Notes: generated by a model from the letters alone, not told the origin. A DNA stretch of 64,000 nucleotides from Paenibacillus piri (GCF_004354045.1 NZ_SMRT01000011.1:1-64000); one strand, 5' to 3'; positions 26,613 through 35,640 are shown, counted from the stretch's first letter. A program made the numbers and translations.

Positions 26613-28154
26613 ATGCCCAAACAAACCTCGGCATTAATTAGAAGCACAGCTATTATGCTCACAGCAGCGGCGCTGTTATCCGCATGCAGCGCAGCCGGCA
26701 CCAACGCACCGCGGGCTCCCAGCGATTCTGCGGCGGGGGACGTCAAAAAGCCGGAGCCGCTGGTCATTAAGGGGATGGCCAACCTGTACAGTCAGGCGCC
26801 GACCAAGGACAGCGAGTTTTGGAAAAAGATGGAGCAGGAATTTAACGTGAACTATACGGTGGATTGGGTACCCGCGGACACCTACCAGCAGAAGCTCGAT
26901 CTTGTACTGGCATCGGGCGACATTCCGGACCTTATGCAAATTACGAACACGACGGCGCCAAGCATTTTGAAGGCGGCAAAAGCCGGCGCGTTTTGGGATT
27001 TGACCCCTTACTTGGGCGACTTCAGCAAGTATCCGAATTTTAAAAAATATACGAACCAGAACGCATGGGTGCTGAGCAAGGTAAACGGCAAAAACTTTTT
27101 CGTGCCGAGAACGCGTGGCAATCTCGATTCCGCCGTGTTCATCAGGCAGGATTGGCTGGATAAGCTCAACCTGAAAGCGCCGGCGACGCTGGAGCAATTC
27201 GCGGATGTCGTGAAGACGATCGCCAAGAGCGATCCGGACGGTAACGGCAAGGCGGATACGATCGGCGTACTGCCGAATGCCGGTTACTTTGCCGCAGCCT
27301 TCGGCACGCGGGAACCGGTCCGCGACAGCAACGGCGGCATCCTTCACACGAACCTTACTGCGAATTATGCCGATTATGTCCAATATATGCGCGAGCTTTA
27401 TCAAGCCGGGGCGATTCCAAAGGAATTTGCGCTGATCAACGGTACCCAGCAGGAGGAAATGTTCATGACCGGACGCTCGGCCACCTTCGTGAAGAACGCA
27501 TGGCACAAATACCGGATGGAACAGGAAAATCAGAAGACGCAGCCCGGCGCCAAAGTGACGATTTTGCCTTATCTTAAAGGCCCCAGAGGATACGCGCATA
27601 TTTACGATCTTGGTTATTTCGGCGGCATGGCCATTTCCAAAAAAGTGGATGAGAAGAAAATGCTGCGCATACTCGATTTTCTGCATGCCACATCGGATGA
27701 AAAGTATTATAATTTCGTCAATTTTGGTATCGAGGGCATTCATTACGTCTTGAAGGACGGCTTCCCTTCGCTGACCGATGCCGGCAAAAAGGAAGTCAAC
27801 AGCTCGTTCAACGCACCGTTCATCTTTTCTACCGCGGAGTTTGCCAAGGTGGACAGTCCGCTGGCACCGATGTCCTACAATCTGCAGGTTAGGGAGGAAA
27901 TGAAGGCGCTTTACAAGATTGACGCCAAAATCGAGCTGTTCAACGTTCTGCAATCGGATGCATGGAGCAGCGTTTGGTCCAAAGTGAAGGACGAATTCGC
28001 ATCCATGGAGGCCAAGGCGATCAGCGGAGCCATCACAATGGACGAATTTAAAGCCTATCAGAAGAAGCTGCTGGAAAATCCGGACGTCGTCAAATCCGCC
28101 TCTGAATTTGCCAAAAGCTATGAAGAGTTTTTCGGCAAATCCGCTGCCAAGTGA
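26613..28154 (+). CDS. Extracellular solute-binding lipoprotein (LplA-like)
   Basis: A 513-residue carbohydrate-binding lipoprotein for the two permeases upstream. The lipobox is LLSAC with Cys25. The mature start is rich in Ala and Ser, then VIKGMANLYSQAPTKDSEFW and the calcium-like loop SDPDGNGKADT near residue 208, as in LplA/YtcQ-type proteins. GAAGGAGGAAGG precedes the ATG. A G-rich hairpin follows the gene at 28194-28238, perhaps to raise the level of the binding-protein message over downstream genes. Confidence 0.92.
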   Translation: MPKQTSALIRSTAIMLTAAALLSACSAAGTNAPRAPSDSAAGDVKKPEPLVIKGMANLYSQAPTKDSEFWKKMEQEFNVNYTVDWVPADTYQQKLDLVLASGDIPDLMQITNTTAPSILKAAKAGAFWDLTPYLGDFSKYPNFKKYTNQNAWVLSKVNGKNFFVPRTRGNLDSAVFIRQDWLDKLNLKAPATLEQFADVVKTIAKSDPDGNGKADTIGVLPNAGYFAAAFGTREPVRDSNGGILHTNLTANYADYVQYMRELYQAGAIPKEFALINGTQQEEMFMTGRSATFVKNAWHKYRMEQENQKTQPGAKVTILPYLKGPRGYAHIYDLGYFGGMAISKKVDEKKMLRILDFLHATSDEKYYNFVNFGIEGIHYVLKDGFPSLTDAGKKEVNSSFNAPFIFSTAEFAKVDSPLAPMSYNLQVREEMKALYKIDAKIELFNVLQSDAWSSVWSKVKDEFASMEAKAISGAITMDEFKAYQKKLLENPDVVKSASEFAKSYEEFFGKSAAK

Positions 28155-28193
28155 ACTCGTTCAGCTTTGCTGAGCATCAGGAAATCAGATGGG

Positions 28194-28238
28194 GACTCTA
28201 CCCACCTGATTCAAGGCCTACCTTAGAGGTGGGGGTCT
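28194..28238 (+). terminator. Hairpin after binding-protein gene
   Basis: CCCACCT (28201-28207) pairs with AGGTGGG (28227-28233), and the flanking GAC and GTC extend the stem. Only a weak TTAA follows. It may be a partial terminator or processing site. The outline also recalls subterminal hairpins of IS200/IS605-type elements, but no transposase is near. Confidence 0.5.
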
Positions 28239-28290
28239 TAACCCGATAATGTCGTAATCGGATAAATCATAAACGGGAGTGATCTTAATT

Positions 28291-29580
28291 ATGTATATCA
28301 AAGAAGTTGCATCCAGCCTATACCCATGGGATTTGGCCGATGAAGGCGTCGAAACGTGCGTCGATAACGTCGTAGAGCACAGCCTTGTGAACAGCGTCTA
28401 TTTGGTCGGCATCATGCATAAGGAAAAGCGGCCGCTGACCAGTCTGTTTTATACCCATAATCCGAAAAGAAAATTTTATTTGCCCGAAGACAGCCGCATT
28501 TATTACCGGATGGATGAAGCGAACTTTAAAAATACGCCGCTCAAGCCGCTCTATTCGAACCGCGATTTCCTTAATGGGACGGATTGGCTTGACGAGCTGA
28601 CGGCATACGGCAGGAAGAAAAATTTGAAAACCGGAGCCGAAATTTCCCATACGTTTTTCGATTGCGAAGTAGCGAAGAAAGAGTTTCCGGACGTGCTGCA
28701 AAAAAATATTCACGGCGGCATCATCGAACGCCATTTTTGCTGCAATAACGATCATGTAAAGGAATATATGAAAGCGATTTTTTATGATACCGTGAAAAAT
28801 CACGATGTCGATTTTATTCAAACCTGCATGATGTTGTTCGCGACCGGCGAGCCCGTCAAAGCTCCGTGGTTTATGGAAAATGATCCCGAGAACAAGGTCG
28901 GCGCGCTGCTTGGCGTATTGAAGGGCGGCTGCTTCTGCGGCCACTGCCGGACGAAAGCGATGCAAATGGGCTATGACTGGGATGCGATGATTCATGAGCT
29001 GAAAGGGCTGGAGCAGCTTGTTTATGCGACGGCGTATCATAATCTGGACGCGGTGATGGACAATCACGTTTTGATGGGCAGCGACTTGCTGGAAACGGGC
29101 TTGTTGTTGGAATTTCCGGCACTTTACCAGTTTCTGGAGTTTCGGGCGAAATCGATACAGGGCTTGTTCCGGGAAATTAACGCCGCGATCAAATCCGCCA
29201 ATCCGCATGTCGATTTCCGCTACAACAATTATTTGAAATATCCGGAGCTCGCGGGCCTCGATTTCGCCAAAGTCAAAGATTGCCTCGATTCGGTCCGGGA
29301 TTCGGATTATTCGGAGCAGACCGGAGCGCAGGACCGGTTTAGACGGAAGCGCAATACGCTGCTTAAAATAAGACGGGGGATCGGCTACGACAAAGATTTG
29401 ATCGCCGCCTTCGCGCCCAGACCGAACGCAACGCCCGAGCTGATCCGCGAAAGCATTAAAATATTAAGCACGCTCGGCGTGGACGGCTTGTCGCTCGGGC
29501 ATTACGACGGAGCTACTTTCGAGCTGCTCGATGCAGTGAAGCAGGGAATGTATGAAGCGGGAATCGTAATCAGAAAATAA
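28291..29580 (+). CDS. Uncharacterised TIM-barrel-like protein with CFCxxC motif (copy 1)
   Basis: A 429-residue protein without signal peptide. It is a paralogue of the gene at 31233: both open with (SS)LYPWD(L)ADEGVE/IYPWDMHDEGIE, share HxEKRPL, HNPxRKxYLxEDSR, GAEISHT, IQTC, the cysteine motif GGCFCGHC (Cys214, Cys216, Cys219) and a C-terminal APRxxATPxLI and GLxxGxYDGATxE. The CFCxxC triplet in a barrel-like protein recalls metal sites of some glycoside-hydrolase-like families, which is inference. Its place after a sugar binding protein suggests an intracellular carbohydrate-active enzyme. I cannot assign a reaction. GGGAG lies upstream with about 11-base spacing. Confidence 0.7.
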   Translation: MYIKEVASSLYPWDLADEGVETCVDNVVEHSLVNSVYLVGIMHKEKRPLTSLFYTHNPKRKFYLPEDSRIYYRMDEANFKNTPLKPLYSNRDFLNGTDWLDELTAYGRKKNLKTGAEISHTFFDCEVAKKEFPDVLQKNIHGGIIERHFCCNNDHVKEYMKAIFYDTVKNHDVDFIQTCMMLFATGEPVKAPWFMENDPENKVGALLGVLKGGCFCGHCRTKAMQMGYDWDAMIHELKGLEQLVYATAYHNLDAVMDNHVLMGSDLLETGLLLEFPALYQFLEFRAKSIQGLFREINAAIKSANPHVDFRYNNYLKYPELAGLDFAKVKDCLDSVRDSDYSEQTGAQDRFRRKRNTLLKIRRGIGYDKDLIAAFAPRPNATPELIRESIKILSTLGVDGLSLGHYDGATFELLDAVKQGMYEAGIVIRK

Positions 29581-29610
29581 CGTTCAAAGCTCGGGGATCG
29601 GGGGGAACGT

Positions 29611-31101
29611 ATGTACAAGGTTATTCTGGTTGACGATGAGATTTGGTCCCTGGAAGGAATAAGAAAAGTATTCGATTGGCAGCATATGGGGTTTGCGATA
29701 GCCGCCCAGACGACCGATGCTTCGGAAGCGCTGGAGCTGATCTGCAGTCTGAAGCCGGATGTCGTTGTGACCGATATTCGAATGCCCGAAATATCCGGCA
29801 TCGATTTATTGACCCTTTCCCGAAAACGGGGAATAACGAGCGAGTTTATCATCATTAGCGGGTTCGCCGAGTTTGCTTATGCCCAGGAGGCGATACGCTA
29901 CGGCGCCTTCGATTATCAGCTCAAACCGATCGATCCTGTTGAAGCGAAGCAGCTGCTGACGAAGCTGAAGCTCCGTCTGCACGAAAAACAGCTGGCCGAA
30001 AATGTGAATACCGTGAAGCAACTGGTCTCGGGCGCGTGCCCTCCGGCAGAATGGCTGTGCGAGCGGAATTTTGCTCCTGAGGGCGGAGCATATTGGCAGG
30101 TCATGACGATTTGCGGCGCGGTTCCGGACGGCTTCGCCGAGTTTCCGTATGCACCGGCATCGTCGGCTCCGTTTCAACCGCTTGCGCTTCAGCTTGACGA
30201 AGTGCAAGCGGTCGTCATCGCGAACGGCGGCCAATGGCTGGAACGCGACATCATGATGTACATGAGCCGATGGAACAAGCCGGGGAATTGCCGTATCGGG
30301 CTCAGCCGTGTGACGGATGAAGCGGAACAGCTGCCGAGGCTGATCAAGGAGTCGGGCATGGCGTCAGCCCACCATTTTATTGATGAACGGCCCGAAGTCA
30401 TCCGTTTTTCGGCCGGCACAAGCTTCGCGATCGAGAACATCGTGCTGAAGACGGAAAAGTTAATCATGTTAAAAGATTTTGACGGCATATGCTCCATCAT
30501 CGACAGCATCCCGGATCTGTTCAAAACAGACGGCCTGGGCATGTACCACGCCACCTGCTTATGGAACCAGTACGCATTCGTCATTCGTAAAAGATTGGAG
30601 CGCGATGCGCTGCTGAATCGGGTCGAGTTTCTCGATTATGAGAACATTGTCAGCCGTTTCAACAGCTTGTCCGCCATGTGCGAGCATATCAAAGGTCTGC
30701 TCAAAGTGTTGTGCAGCAGCGATTCGGCTTCCGGCGCCGGCAGGTCCGGTACCCGCAACGGAAACTTCATTGCGCTGCTGCAGCAGGTCAACCTGAACTA
30801 CGACAAGCCGTTATCGTTAAGCGAGTTGGCCGACACACATTATTTGAACATGAGCTACTGCAGCGAGCTGTTTAAAAAGGTGACCGGCTACACATTCAGC
30901 GATTATGTGACCAAGCTGCGCATGGAGGCGGCGGCGGAGCTTATCCGCTCGGGCAGCTATACGGCCGAAACGGTCTGTTCGATGACCGGCTATAACGATT
31001 ATTATTATTTCAGCAAAACTTTCAAAAAGTTTTACGGCGTGGCGCCGTCGAAATTCGCTCCGACCATGCCGCTGCCCGTTTCGCAAAGCATGTCGCAATA
31101 G
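29611..31101 (+). CDS. Response regulator with AraC-type DNA-binding domain (YesN-like)
   Basis: A 496-residue regulator that should receive phosphate from the YesM-like kinase at 22817. The receiver domain (residues 1-125) has VDDE near residue 8, phosphoacceptor Asp55 in VTDIRMPE and the conserved Lys in YQLKPID. A middle region of about 250 residues follows, and the C-terminal 100 residues are two AraC helix-turn-helix motifs (LSELADTHYLNMSYCSELFK and AETVCSMTGYNDYYYFSKTF). It lies between the two CFCxxC paralogues. It probably activates the transporter operon and its neighbours. Confidence 0.9.
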   Translation: MYKVILVDDEIWSLEGIRKVFDWQHMGFAIAAQTTDASEALELICSLKPDVVVTDIRMPEISGIDLLTLSRKRGITSEFIIISGFAEFAYAQEAIRYGAFDYQLKPIDPVEAKQLLTKLKLRLHEKQLAENVNTVKQLVSGACPPAEWLCERNFAPEGGAYWQVMTICGAVPDGFAEFPYAPASSAPFQPLALQLDEVQAVVIANGGQWLERDIMMYMSRWNKPGNCRIGLSRVTDEAEQLPRLIKESGMASAHHFIDERPEVIRFSAGTSFAIENIVLKTEKLIMLKDFDGICSIIDSIPDLFKTDGLGMYHATCLWNQYAFVIRKRLERDALLNRVEFLDYENIVSRFNSLSAMCEHIKGLLKVLCSSDSASGAGRSGTRNGNFIALLQQVNLNYDKPLSLSELADTHYLNMSYCSELFKKVTGYTFSDYVTKLRMEAAAELIRSGSYTAETVCSMTGYNDYYYFSKTFKKFYGVAPSKFAPTMPLPVSQSMSQ

Positions 31102-31232
31102 CGGAATTTTTAAAAAACAGTGGGAGATTAGAATCGATTTCGGAAAAAACGTATGAGACAACACAATCGGAAGAACGATCCGCCTGCACAGCGGTTATTA
31201 TTCAACGGACTATAATATTGGAGGGGAAAGCG

Positions 31233-32498
31233 ATGTATTGGAAAGAGCTTACGACCGGCATTTATCCATGGGATATGCATGACGAAGGGATCGAAACGAT
31301 TTTGGACAACTTGCAGCAGCATGCAGGCAACAACGCAGCCTATATGCTCGCCATTATGCATCACGAGAAACGTCCGCTGCACGATAACTACTACCACCAT
31401 AACCCGGTGAGGAAGCGGTATTTGGCGGAAGACAGCCGAAGCTATTTCACGATTCATCCCGAGGCTTATAAACATTCGAGAATCAAGCCGCTGCCAAGCG
31501 ACCGCGAATTTCTGAAGGGAGTGGACTGGCTGGACATCTTCACGAAAGCGCTCCGCAAGCGGGGGATGAGCCCCGGCGCGGAAATTTCGCATACGCCGCT
31601 TGATTCCGTCCGTGGAGCGGGAGAATTCGCCGATTGCATCCAGCGCGATATATATGGGAATCCCCCCGCGCACGGTTATTTTTCCAACCAGCAGCTGTGC
31701 TGGAGCAGTCCCGATGCGCGTGCGTATATGTGCGCTATCGCAACGGATCTCGTTACCCATTACGATATCGACATGATCCAGACTTGCTCGTTTCTGACAA
31801 ACCAGGGACAGCTGGCGCTTCATCCGTTTCTGGGCGTAACGCTGGGCGGATGCTTTTGCCAAAACTGCGAGCAGGAGGCGCGCAAAGCCGGCCTGGATTG
31901 GGAGCTGATCCGCAAGACGGTGAGGCGTTACGCGGACGTGATGAAAAGAGCGACATTGGAAGCGAACGAGGAATGGCTGCTGCTGCAAAGAGGCAATTCG
32001 TCGGCCGTCATGTTTTTGCTGGAGCATCCGGAGCTGTACCAATGGCTCAAGTTCCGCAGCGATGCCATTACCCGCTACTTCAAAGAGCTGTCCGAAGCGA
32101 TTCATGCCGCGAATGCTAAGGTTGACTTCCGGTTCAATACATGCTGGCCCGAAGCCGAGTTTATCGGACAAAATTTGACACAAATCGGCAAATATGTCGA
32201 TTCGATTCGAATTATGGACTATGCGGAACAGACCGGTGACGAAGAACGGGTATTGAATAAGGGGAAATGGCTGGCCAATGTGAGACGGCAGGTCGGAGAG
32301 GATAAAGTTATTATCGATAGTATCGCGCCCCGCGCCAAAGCGACGCCCGACCTGATCAAGAAAGGGATTCGCGTTGTGGCGCTGGGGGGAGCGGACGGCT
32401 TGGCCTACGGTTTCTACGACGGCGCTACGATGGAACGGCTGAACGCCATACGCGAAGGCATGGAAGATTGCGAAATCCGGCTCAGAAACCGGGATTGA
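31233..32498 (+). CDS. Uncharacterised TIM-barrel-like protein with CFCxxC motif (copy 2)
   Basis: A 421-residue paralogue of the gene at 28291, with clear similarity along the whole length. The cysteine triplet is GGCFCQNC (Cys207, Cys209, Cys212), and IQTCSFL, GAEISHTPLD and IDSIAPRAKATPDLI match copy 1. Copy 2 has its own ribosome site (GGAGGGG, 7-base spacing) and a strong terminator after it. There is no signal peptide, so it is probably cytoplasmic. Two copies may act on different linkages or form a hetero-oligomer; this is inference. Confidence 0.7.
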   Translation: MYWKELTTGIYPWDMHDEGIETILDNLQQHAGNNAAYMLAIMHHEKRPLHDNYYHHNPVRKRYLAEDSRSYFTIHPEAYKHSRIKPLPSDREFLKGVDWLDIFTKALRKRGMSPGAEISHTPLDSVRGAGEFADCIQRDIYGNPPAHGYFSNQQLCWSSPDARAYMCAIATDLVTHYDIDMIQTCSFLTNQGQLALHPFLGVTLGGCFCQNCEQEARKAGLDWELIRKTVRRYADVMKRATLEANEEWLLLQRGNSSAVMFLLEHPELYQWLKFRSDAITRYFKELSEAIHAANAKVDFRFNTCWPEAEFIGQNLTQIGKYVDSIRIMDYAEQTGDEERVLNKGKWLANVRRQVGEDKVIIDSIAPRAKATPDLIKKGIRVVALGGADGLAYGFYDGATMERLNAIREGMEDCEIRLRNRD

Positions 32499-32505
32499 AC
32501 TGAGT

Positions 32506-32530
32506 GACCCGGCAATTCGAACGCCGGGTC
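32506..32530 (+). terminator. First hairpin of a double terminator
   Basis: GACCCGGC (32506-32513) pairs exactly with GCCGGGTC (32523-32530) and is followed by GTTTATG, a weak U-tract. Confidence 0.6.
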
Positions 32531-32537
32531 GTTTATG

Positions 32538-32584
32538 CAGGCGCTGTATTCTGGAATGACAGAATACAGCGCCTGTTTTTTAAT
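32538..32584 (+). terminator. Strong Rho-independent terminator
   Basis: CAGGCGCTGTATTCTG (32538-32553) is exactly complementary to 32560-32575 across a 6-base loop and is followed by TTTTTTAATTTT. It ends the CFCxxC copy 2 transcript. Confidence 0.92.
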
Positions 32585-32667
32585 TTTCGGAGCGTAAACC
32601 GCGGACGCAGCAATCATTTCAAGTATTGGTATTGAAAACCAGAATTTCATTGTGTAGCTTATATAGA

Positions 32668-32782
32668 GAGGCAGTCGATGAATAGCAATAAGGCCTGGAG
32701 AATTTCAAGGCGAGTTTGAAATTCCATGCCGCTGCAACGCGGAATCCAATCAAGGCAATCAAACCGGCGGATTTCGAAGCCA
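32668..32782. repeat. Degenerate copy of MITE-like element (left part)
   Basis: This stretch begins GAGGCAGTCGATGAATAG and continues with ATAAGG-CTGGAGAAT, AAGGCGAGTTT and AATCAAGGCAATCAAAC, matching in order the left end and interior of the intact 162-bp element at 37290-37451. The right terminal repeat is missing, so this is a decayed or partial copy. The next lipoprotein gene starts just after it. Confidence 0.6.
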
Positions 32783-32817
32783 TCAATCAGCTATATTTTA
32801 GGGGGAGGAATGATGTT

Positions 32818-33305
32818 TTGAAAAAAATTGCAATTATATTGGTGGGAATTATGTTATTGGCCTGTTCTTCAATCTCTTACTCTTCGAATTCCTGGGACCC
32901 TACATCCTCTCGCTTCATTCCAAGAAGGAGATTTATACACCAAGCGACCCGATCGATATTTGGGGATCGTTTCGGTATACGGGCGATCAGGAAACAAGCA
33001 TGACTCGCGGATCTTCCGTCTTATTATTTTCATTAACAGACAGCGAAGGCTTTACGGAATATCAATACCGCCACCTTGCCGCGCTGACCAGCCATTTAAA
33101 AAAAGACAACGAATTTATGACCACCTTGCCTCCAATATTTATTCAGAGCTATCATTTTCATAAAGCCGGTTTGAAAAGCTGGGAGGATATGGCGAGCTGC
33201 CCCGCAACTTTAAAACCGGGAACGTATACAATCGGCATTTCGGCCTTGTTTAATAAAGAGACTGAGGATAAGATCCAAACGGAGTTGACTATAAGAGTTG
33301 AATAG
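32818..33305 (+). pseudogene. Small lipoprotein gene, frameshifted
   Basis: A TTG start (GGGGGAGG 9 bases upstream) opens MKKIAIILVGIMLLACSS, a clean lipoprotein signal with Cys17. That frame then drifts and stops at 33003. From about 32890 a second frame reads FEFLGPYILSLHSKKEIYTP, then SDPIDIWGSFRY and continues without a stop to 33305, ending ELTIRVE. The second part looks like one compact extracellular domain. A single insertion or deletion near 32880-32895 is the simplest explanation. Family not recognised. Confidence 0.6.
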
Positions 33306-33559
33306 GGGGGCCGACGCGTTGTGGAGAAGGCAGCCTGGCCGAAGTCGAAAAAAAAGCGATGGCGTTGCCGATAAACATCTTTTCAAATGCATGAAAACAA
33401 GGTATGGTTTGTATGATGGTTAAGAGAGACAAACATCACCGCGATACGCAGCGCAGCATACATGATTCGACAGCCATCCAACGGCATCATGGAAGCCCTT
33501 ACAACAAGCTCTTGCATCTAGCCTTTACAACGAAAAAAATGTAAATGGAGGTATGCAGT

Positions 33560-34555
33560 ATGGCAGAAGTACGGTTTATTATGATTGGCGTAGGCGGTAT
33601 GGGGAGGGAACATATCCGGAGATTGCTTGAAGTGCCCGAGGCGGCGATTGCCGCGCTGGCCGACCCGTCTTCGGCGGCTGTCGACGAAGTGAAGAAGCGT
33701 TTCCCCGGACTGGCCGATGTACCGGTCTATACCGATTATCGGGAGGCGATCGCTCAGGTTGAAGCGGACGCCGCCGTCATCGTATCGCCGCACAGCATGC
33801 ATTACGAACAGGGTATAGCCTGCATGGACGCCGGGCTCCATGTCTTGATGGAGAAGCCTTTCGTCGCAGGATCGCGGAATGCGGAGCAGATCATCGCCCA
33901 TGCTGAACAAATGAACAAGCATCTCGCCGTTGCCTACCAGCGCCATCTTCTGGGGCCGTACATGTATATTCGCAGCTTGATCCAGAGCGGCGAGCTGGGA
34001 GAGATCCGCTATATTTGCGCTTACCAGGCGCAAAGCTGGCTGAAAGGCACAACCGGTACGTGGCGGCAAAACCCGGAGCTGTCATGCGGCGGACAGCTCA
34101 ACGATTCCGGCAGCCATCTGCTTGATGTTGTGCTGTGGGCGACGGGGCTTGAGCCGGAAAGCGTATCGGCGTTCATCGACAACAGGGGCTCGCAGGTCGA
34201 TATCGATTCCGCGGTGACCGTCCGGTTCCGCGGGGGCGCCATTGCGACGTTCAATGTCGTCGGCAGCGCCAGCATCGGCTGGCATGAGGATGTATCGATC
34301 CACGGGGACAAAGGCACCGTACTGTACCGCAACGGCAAGCTGTTCGTCGCCAGGGAAGGCGAACGCGTACCCGCGGAGGTACCGGATGACGAGCTTCCGG
34401 CCGCCAGCGATCCGAACCGCGATTTTGTCGACTTGATTCTAGGCCGGGTTCAGCAGGCGGCGGCGCCGTCCAGCTGCGGCTTGACGATAGCCCGTTTGAC
34501 CGAAGCGGCATGGCAGAGTGCAGCCAACGGTAGCCAGCCGATCCGGCTGTCATAA
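33560..34555 (+). CDS. Gfo/Idh/MocA family oxidoreductase
   Basis: A 331-residue NAD(P)-dependent oxidoreductase. The Rossmann loop is MIGVGGMGREH (residues 8-18) and the family motif is VLMEKPFV near residue 97. The C-terminal domain has GGQLNDSGSHLLDVVLW (about 177-193) with the conserved Asp and His expected at the active site. ATG 33560 follows GGAGG by 7 bases. It lies downstream of the CFCxxC proteins but after a terminator and a gap, so it probably has its own promoter. It may process the same imported sugar. Confidence 0.88.
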   Translation: MAEVRFIMIGVGGMGREHIRRLLEVPEAAIAALADPSSAAVDEVKKRFPGLADVPVYTDYREAIAQVEADAAVIVSPHSMHYEQGIACMDAGLHVLMEKPFVAGSRNAEQIIAHAEQMNKHLAVAYQRHLLGPYMYIRSLIQSGELGEIRYICAYQAQSWLKGTTGTWRQNPELSCGGQLNDSGSHLLDVVLWATGLEPESVSAFIDNRGSQVDIDSAVTVRFRGGAIATFNVVGSASIGWHEDVSIHGDKGTVLYRNGKLFVAREGERVPAEVPDDELPAASDPNRDFVDLILGRVQQAAAPSSCGLTIARLTEAAWQSAANGSQPIRLS

Positions 34556-34573
34556 ACAGTAGATCGGCTGGCT
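34532..34573 (+). terminator. Hairpin overlapping oxidoreductase stop
   Basis: AGCCAGCCGATC (34532-34543) inside the last codons pairs exactly with GATCGGCTGGCT (34562-34573). No T-run follows. Confidence 0.5.
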
Positions 34574-34620
34574 CATTAGCTATTATACATCCGGGTGGGA
34601 ACATAAGCCTTAACGGTGAA

Positions 34621-34658
34621 ACGATGACCGGACTGCTGTCAAGCAGTCCGGTCATCGT
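34621..34658. terminator. Bidirectional terminator between convergent genes
   Basis: ACGATGACCGGACTGCT (34621-34637) and its exact complement (34642-34658) with loop GTCA lie between the plus-strand oxidoreductase and the minus-strand LysR gene. The flanks ATTTA and the minus-strand TTTCA are modest U-tracts. Confidence 0.75.
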
Positions 34659-34660
34659 AT

Positions 34661-35554
34661 TTACGGATTTGCTCCGGCTTGTTTAAAAAAATCAACCGCA
34701 AACTTGCGGAAGTCGACGGCCGCCCGGGAAATAAACCGCCGCTTGTGCCAGGCAAGCCCGATCGTACGCCGGCAGTCGGGTTCTCGGATTCGCAGCGGTA
34801 CGGATGCCGGTCTGTGGAAGCCCTTTAATGTAAGAACAGGCGTAAACGTCACGCCCAGGCCGAGCTCCACCAACGTCTGAACGGCGCCGATTTCCTCCAG
34901 CTCAAAAGCGATTTGCGGCTCAAAGCCTGCCGCTCGGCAAAATTCATCCGTAATTTGCCGGAAGCTGTAGCCGGAACCCATCGCGATAAAAGGCTCGTCC
35001 TTGGCCTCGATCAGCCGGATGCTTCCTCTGCCGGCCAGCCGATGGCCATTCGGGACGGATAAGAAGATCTCTTCATCGACCAGAGAGAGCCATTCGATAT
35101 CCGGTCCTGTAACCGGCCGCGTCGAGATGCAAAAGTCGGTTTCGCCGCTTTCGAGATCGTTGCGCATTTCGAACGGAGAGATCGCCTGACGCTGCATGAT
35201 GCGGACGTCGGGACGGAGCTTCAAGAAGTCTCTCAGCAAAACGGGCAGTATGTTCGGAAGCGTGATCGCCAGCGATACGACTCCGCGGTCCAGTCCGGCC
35301 ATATCCTGAATTTCCCTGCGCCCTTCATCCAGCTCAAGAAATGCCCGATCAACCCGCTGCAAAAAGGCTTTGCCGAACGAATTCAAGCGGATTTGCCGGC
35401 CGTGTCGGACAAATAACGGAAGGCCGAGCTGCTGCTCCAAGCGTTGAATCGAATTGCTGAGCGACGGCTGGGAAACGTTCAACTCCCGAGCCGCTCTTGT
35501 CATATGCTCATGGCGGGCGACAACCTGAAAATAATGAAGCTGCAAAAATTCCAT
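34661..35554 (-). CDS. LysR family transcriptional regulator
   Basis: A 297-residue regulator. The N-terminal winged helix (residues 1-60) reads MEFLQLHYFQVVARHEHMTR and then AARELNVSQPSLSNSIQRLE, a standard LysR helix-turn-helix; a periplasmic-binding-like effector domain follows (about 90-290). I chose the ATG at 35554 because it opens the usual LysR start, with AGAGAGG upstream. It is divergent from the MFS gene at 35665 with about 110 bases between, the usual arrangement for a LysR protein controlling its neighbour. Effector unknown. Confidence 0.88.
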   Translation of the reverse strand: MEFLQLHYFQVVARHEHMTRAARELNVSQPSLSNSIQRLEQQLGLPLFVRHGRQIRLNSFGKAFLQRVDRAFLELDEGRREIQDMAGLDRGVVSLAITLPNILPVLLRDFLKLRPDVRIMQRQAISPFEMRNDLESGETDFCISTRPVTGPDIEWLSLVDEEIFLSVPNGHRLAGRGSIRLIEAKDEPFIAMGSGYSFRQITDEFCRAAGFEPQIAFELEEIGAVQTLVELGLGVTFTPVLTLKGFHRPASVPLRIREPDCRRTIGLAWHKRRFISRAAVDFRKFAVDFFKQAGANP

Positions 35555-35634
35555 AACCGGGGCAACCTCTCTTATAGCTTTCATGTGATGATTACATTTT
35601 AAAATATGTATTATTATTTATCAATCGCTAGAGC

Positions 35635-35640
35635 TATAAT
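35635..35640 (+). promoter_or_regulatory. Possible -10 element of MFS gene
   Basis: TATAAT lies 25 bases before the MFS start in the LysR/MFS divergent gap. No good -35 is present, which would suit an activator-dependent promoter. Confidence 0.35.

Noticed and set aside
28194..28238. End of an IS200/IS605 element
   Set aside because: Only a single hairpin is present, with no transposase or second end; kept as an operon hairpin.
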